From the NCBI GenBank assembly GCA_040879025.1, contig JBBDLF010000039.1, forward strand, positions 124,001-188,000: a stretch of DNA of 64,000 nucleotides, written 5' to 3'. Position numbers and translations under genes: made by a program. Positions 61,497-64,000 of the stretch are shown piece after piece. This DNA comes from JBBDLF01 sp040879025. Its GTDB lineage: Bacteria > Pseudomonadota > Gammaproteobacteria > Pseudomonadales > Pseudohongiellaceae. The notes beneath the pieces were generated by a model. That model had not been told where the DNA came from. It worked only from the letters and a program-made list of their open reading frames with translations, and searched no databases. How positions within the stretch are numbered: position 1 is the first letter of the stretch; every line of letters begins with the position of its first letter.

Positions 61497-62458
61497 GCCT
61501 GGACCAGGCACTGCAGGGTGCGGGAATGGAGCATCTCATCCCACTGCTGCGGCGCGAACATCTGGCTTCGCTAAACCACGGGGATTTACCGGCATGGCTC
61601 AGCCTGCTGGATTCACTTCCGGTCATTGAGCCTGACCGGATAGACCTCACGTCCAGTGTCACTGTCGGGTCTCCGGAGCAGTGCGTGGGCGAACCACACA
61701 AGGCCCTGCGGGAACAGCTGATGTCGCTGATCCCCTGGCGCAAGGGACCCTTCAATCTGTTCGGAATCGACGTCGACACCGAATGGCGTTCAAATATGAA
61801 ATGGGACCGGGTCGCCCCGTTTCTGAGCCCGCTACAGGAGAGAACCATTCTGGATGCCGGTTGTGGCAATGGCTATCACTGCCTCCGCATGGCCGGCGCG
61901 GGAGCCGGTCTGGTCGTGGGGATAGATCCACATCTGCCCTACGTAATCCAGTTTCATGCCATCAGACATTTTTTGCCGCAGGTGCCGGTTGGCATTATTC
62001 CCGCCCGCCTGGAGGACGTCAGCGGTATGGATGGCAAGTTCGATACCGTGTTCTCCATGGGGGTGATTTATCACCGGCGTTCACCGCTGGATCACCTGAT
62101 GGATCTCAAAAACTGTCTGCGCCGCGGCGGCGAACTCGTTCTGGAGACCTTGGTGGCAAACAATCCGGATACTGCCGGCACCGCAGCCTGGTCCCTTACT
62201 CCTCCGGGGCGCTATGCCCGTATGTCGAATGTGTGGTTTCTGCCCTCCTGCGTGGCGGTTGAAACCTGGCTGCACAAATGCGGATTTACACAAATTCGCC
62301 TGGTAGACGTAAATACTACCCGTATTCAGGAGCAGCGCCGCACAGAGTGGATGCCCTATGAGTCCCTCACCGATGCGCTGGATGCAACGGCTCCGAGCCT
62401 CACGGTAGAGGGCTTGCCGGCACCTGAACGGGCTGTCTTCATCGCGCAAAGAAGTTGA
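61493..62458 (+). CDS. cmoB: tRNA U34 carboxymethyltransferase
   Basis: This 321-residue enzyme transfers the carboxymethyl group from carboxy-SAM to ho5U34 in tRNA. It has WRKGPFNLFGIDVDTEWRSNMKWDRV, ILDAGCGNGYHCLRM and GVIYHRRSPLDHLMDLKN. A GTG at 61493 overlapping the cmoA TGA gives about the E. coli length (323); an ATG 33 bp upstream inside cmoA is less likely. Together with cmoA it completes wobble uridine modification after the separate hydroxylation step. Confidence 0.95.
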   Translation: MSLDQALQGAGMEHLIPLLRREHLASLNHGDLPAWLSLLDSLPVIEPDRIDLTSSVTVGSPEQCVGEPHKALREQLMSLIPWRKGPFNLFGIDVDTEWRSNMKWDRVAPFLSPLQERTILDAGCGNGYHCLRMAGAGAGLVVGIDPHLPYVIQFHAIRHFLPQVPVGIIPARLEDVSGMDGKFDTVFSMGVIYHRRSPLDHLMDLKNCLRRGGELVLETLVANNPDTAGTAAWSLTPPGRYARMSNVWFLPSCVAVETWLHKCGFTQIRLVDVNTTRIQEQRRTEWMPYESLTDALDATAPSLTVEGLPAPERAVFIAQRS

Positions 62459-62842
62459 ACCGGCCGGAATCGTGGCCCGGCCACGCTCTGCGAACAATGG
62501 AATAATTAGTTCAAAACACGGGTTATACACCAGGGTGAAATATCCCGGAAACATACGGGCACTCATTGTTGCCGCAGTGACACATTCCCCACGAATCTGA
62601 AGCGCCGCGGGTGTGAACACCTGACATCGATGAATCGGCTTTCCAGTACCGGTGAAATAGTGTCCAGGTAACCCTAATTGTATTGACGGGCATTGCCAAT
62701 TGAGTTAACACTATAATTCAGTCGCGGCGCAGCGGCCCTTCACCGGGTCAGCTCTAATACTAAGCGCCAGGGCGTGCGTGCGCCCCGGTGCAATGACTCA
62801 GGCAACCCGGTCAGCAAGCAAAACAATAAGGGGGCAAGCCCA
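62459..62842. other. Intergenic region between cmoB and the second RAYT-like gene
   Basis: This 384-bp gap has no supported gene. It contains a TATAAT at 62712 and a TTGACG at 62683 but with 23 bp between them, too far for a standard promoter. Near 62750 is GGGTCAGCTCTAATAC, which resembles the start of REP-type repeats only loosely. Confidence 0.5.
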
Positions 62843-63820
62843 ATGGCCAGACCTTTACGTATCGAATATCCCAACGCGGTTTATCATGTATGCAACTTCG
62901 GCCTTGATGGCCAACGAGTATTCCCTTCCACCAAATATTTCGAAGCCTTTCTTGAGAGCTTGGAGGAAACCTGCGGCCGCCTGAACGTCGAGGTTTTCGC
63001 CTACTGTCTGCAGCGTGATCAATACCACCTGGTGATTAAAACGCCGGAAGCCAATCTCAGTCGTTTTATGCGCCAGGTTGACGGGCTGTACACCCAGCAT
63101 TATCAACGCCTTAAAAAAACCGAGGGCTCCCTGTTCAGAGGTCGATACAAGGCTGTACTGGTGCAACCGGACAAGTTTTTGCTCCCTCTTACCCGCTACG
63201 TGCATTGCCGGGTAAAGCCGTCGGAGCTTGATATCTATAAGTGGTCCAGTTACCGGTACTATATCAACAAGGCCAAACCACCGGTCTGGCTGAACCGCGA
63301 CGAGGCTCTGCGTTACCTGGAGACTTCGGCCAGTCGCCGTTACATCGCGTACGCGAACTACGTGCGCGAAGGCACCGACAGCCAGATCGCGCATTTTTAC
63401 AGCAAAAAGAACCTGTCCTCCGTTATGGGAGACGACAAGTTCAGAAAGCAGGCGCAAAAAAAGCGATCATCCACGACTGTGCGCGGCGTGTCCCGTGGCG
63501 CGCATGCCAAATGGCGACCGTCCTGCAAGGAGATCATTTCAGCCGTGGCGGCACAGTTCAAAGTGACGGAATCCAGTATATATCAGGCAGCCAGAGGCCC
63601 CGGTTCCAAAAACGTGCCGCGTTGGGTGGCGATGTATCTTTGTCAGGAACTTTCCGCGGTTACACTGCAGTCCATCGCCCGGCTGTTCAAGCTGAAGCGC
63701 TACGGGACAGTATCCACTACGGTGGGCAAGCTGAAGAAGGAGTTCGCGGAGCAACCGAAGCTACTGGCGACGACGGAGCGGCTGGCAGCCCGGCTGAGCA
63801 GGAAAAAGCCCGTTACTTGA
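62843..63820 (+). CDS. RAYT-like (MARPLRIE type) transposase with C-terminal helix-turn-helix
   Basis: This 325-residue protein belongs to the Y1_Tnp/RAYT group that starts MARPLRIEYPNAVYHV. The Tyr helix LYTQHYQRLKK and SLFRGRYKAVLVQPDKFLL are typical. The HUH site, usually NHYHL, reads DQYHL, so the first His is missing. The C-terminal about 110 residues (CKEIISAVAAQFKVTESSIYQ and LQSIARLFKLKRYGTVSTTV) resemble a DnaA domain IV-like DNA-binding region, common in this subgroup. It overlaps the convergent rpmG stop by 8 bp. The ATG at 62843 has AGGGGG upstream. Confidence 0.88.
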   Translation: MARPLRIEYPNAVYHVCNFGLDGQRVFPSTKYFEAFLESLEETCGRLNVEVFAYCLQRDQYHLVIKTPEANLSRFMRQVDGLYTQHYQRLKKTEGSLFRGRYKAVLVQPDKFLLPLTRYVHCRVKPSELDIYKWSSYRYYINKAKPPVWLNRDEALRYLETSASRRYIAYANYVREGTDSQIAHFYSKKNLSSVMGDDKFRKQAQKKRSSTTVRGVSRGAHAKWRPSCKEIISAVAAQFKVTESSIYQAARGPGSKNVPRWVAMYLCQELSAVTLQSIARLFKLKRYGTVSTTVGKLKKEFAEQPKLLATTERLAARLSRKKPVT

Positions 63821-63968
63821 TTTTGGCTTCCTTGTAGATCACGTGTTTGCGGACAACGGGATCGTATTTTTTAATTTCGATCTTGTCCGGCGTGGTGCGC
63901 TTGTTCTTGTCGGTGGTGTAGTAGTGCCCGGTATCAGCACTTGAAACCAGTTTAATCTTGTCACGCAT
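63813..63968 (-). CDS. rpmG: 50S ribosomal protein L33
   Basis: This 51-residue protein, MRDKIKLVSSADTGHYYTTD to the end KEAKIK, matches L33 of the non-zinc type (no CxxC pairs). The ATG has a GAGGTG site seven bases upstream. It is near the window edge; rpmB probably lies just beyond it, but this is not visible. Its last 8 bp overlap the RAYT-like gene. Confidence 0.95.
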   Translation of the reverse strand: MRDKIKLVSSADTGHYYTTDKNKRTTPDKIEIKKYDPVVRKHVIYKEAKIK

Positions 63969-64000
63969 CGTCACACCTCGAATCGGGCTCGGAGCTAAAC

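Noticed and set aside
62683..62717. Sigma-70 promoter upstream of the second RAYT-like gene
   Set aside because: TTGACG and TATAAT are good hexamers, but the 23-bp spacing is too long for a functional pair.

Overview
The window is a contiguous piece of a moderately GC-rich gammaproteobacterial chromosome. Support comes from the LPS inner-core genes (waaA, hldE, lpxL, waaP, waaG, waaC, waaF), glnE, ftsY-ftsE-ftsX-rpoH, the cmoA-cmoB tRNA pathway, a monomeric NADP isocitrate dehydrogenase and a single-chain glycine decarboxylase. Gene order around waaA, the core genes and glnE recalls Pseudomonas, but the proteins fit better with a marine Pseudomonadales/Cellvibrionales-type relative; that placement is inference. 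No rRNA, tRNA, CRISPR array or prophage was seen.

Layout. 1-1340: 3' part of gcvP. 1345-7559: a RAYT-like transposase relative with a degenerate active site, then a tightly overlapping minus-strand cassette (diiron protein, acyltransferase, acyl carrier protein, HlyD-type adaptor, C39-peptidase ABC exporter) that looks like a small acyl-product or peptide synthesis and export locus. 7708-15287: ybjQ-like gene, icd, pepQ, waaA, an FAD oxidoreductase and an aldo/keto reductase. 15377-26867: LPS core genes including a carbamoyltransferase and a double-kinase protein. 26911-31711: glnE and a GspE/PilB-type ATPase. 31842-47568: a long minus-strand run of envelope genes of unknown function. 47846-59224: hydantoinase-like hyuA, mutM, coaD, YheT-type hydrolase, rsmD, ftsY-ftsE-ftsX, rpoH, DUF423, thiS-thiG, trmB. 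59235-63968: DUF45 peptidase, methyltransferase, cmoA-cmoB, a second RAYT-like gene and rpmG.

The most notable region is about 33.4-47.6 kb. It encodes a MotA/TolQ/ExbB-type proton-channel subunit, two paralogous proteins that join a TolR/ExbD-like membrane segment to a coiled coil and a von Willebrand A domain, an actin/Hsp70-like protein with a C-terminal FHA-like region, a membrane-anchored PEGA-repeat protein with a formylglycine-generating-enzyme fold that lacks the catalytic cysteines, a membrane-anchored TPR protein, a TonB-like C-terminal domain protein, a small acidic secreted protein and four lipoproteins, one extremely serine-rich. Together they suggest an ion-driven machine spanning the envelope that matches no described Tol, Exb, Mot, Zorya or secretion system. 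Its function cannot be read from sequence.

Repeats form a second theme: two RAYT-like genes with damaged HUH motifs, a 19-bp-stem REPIN-like palindrome after ftsX, a degenerate 12-14 bp array at 34.9 kb, and several perfect 11-14 bp tandem duplications.
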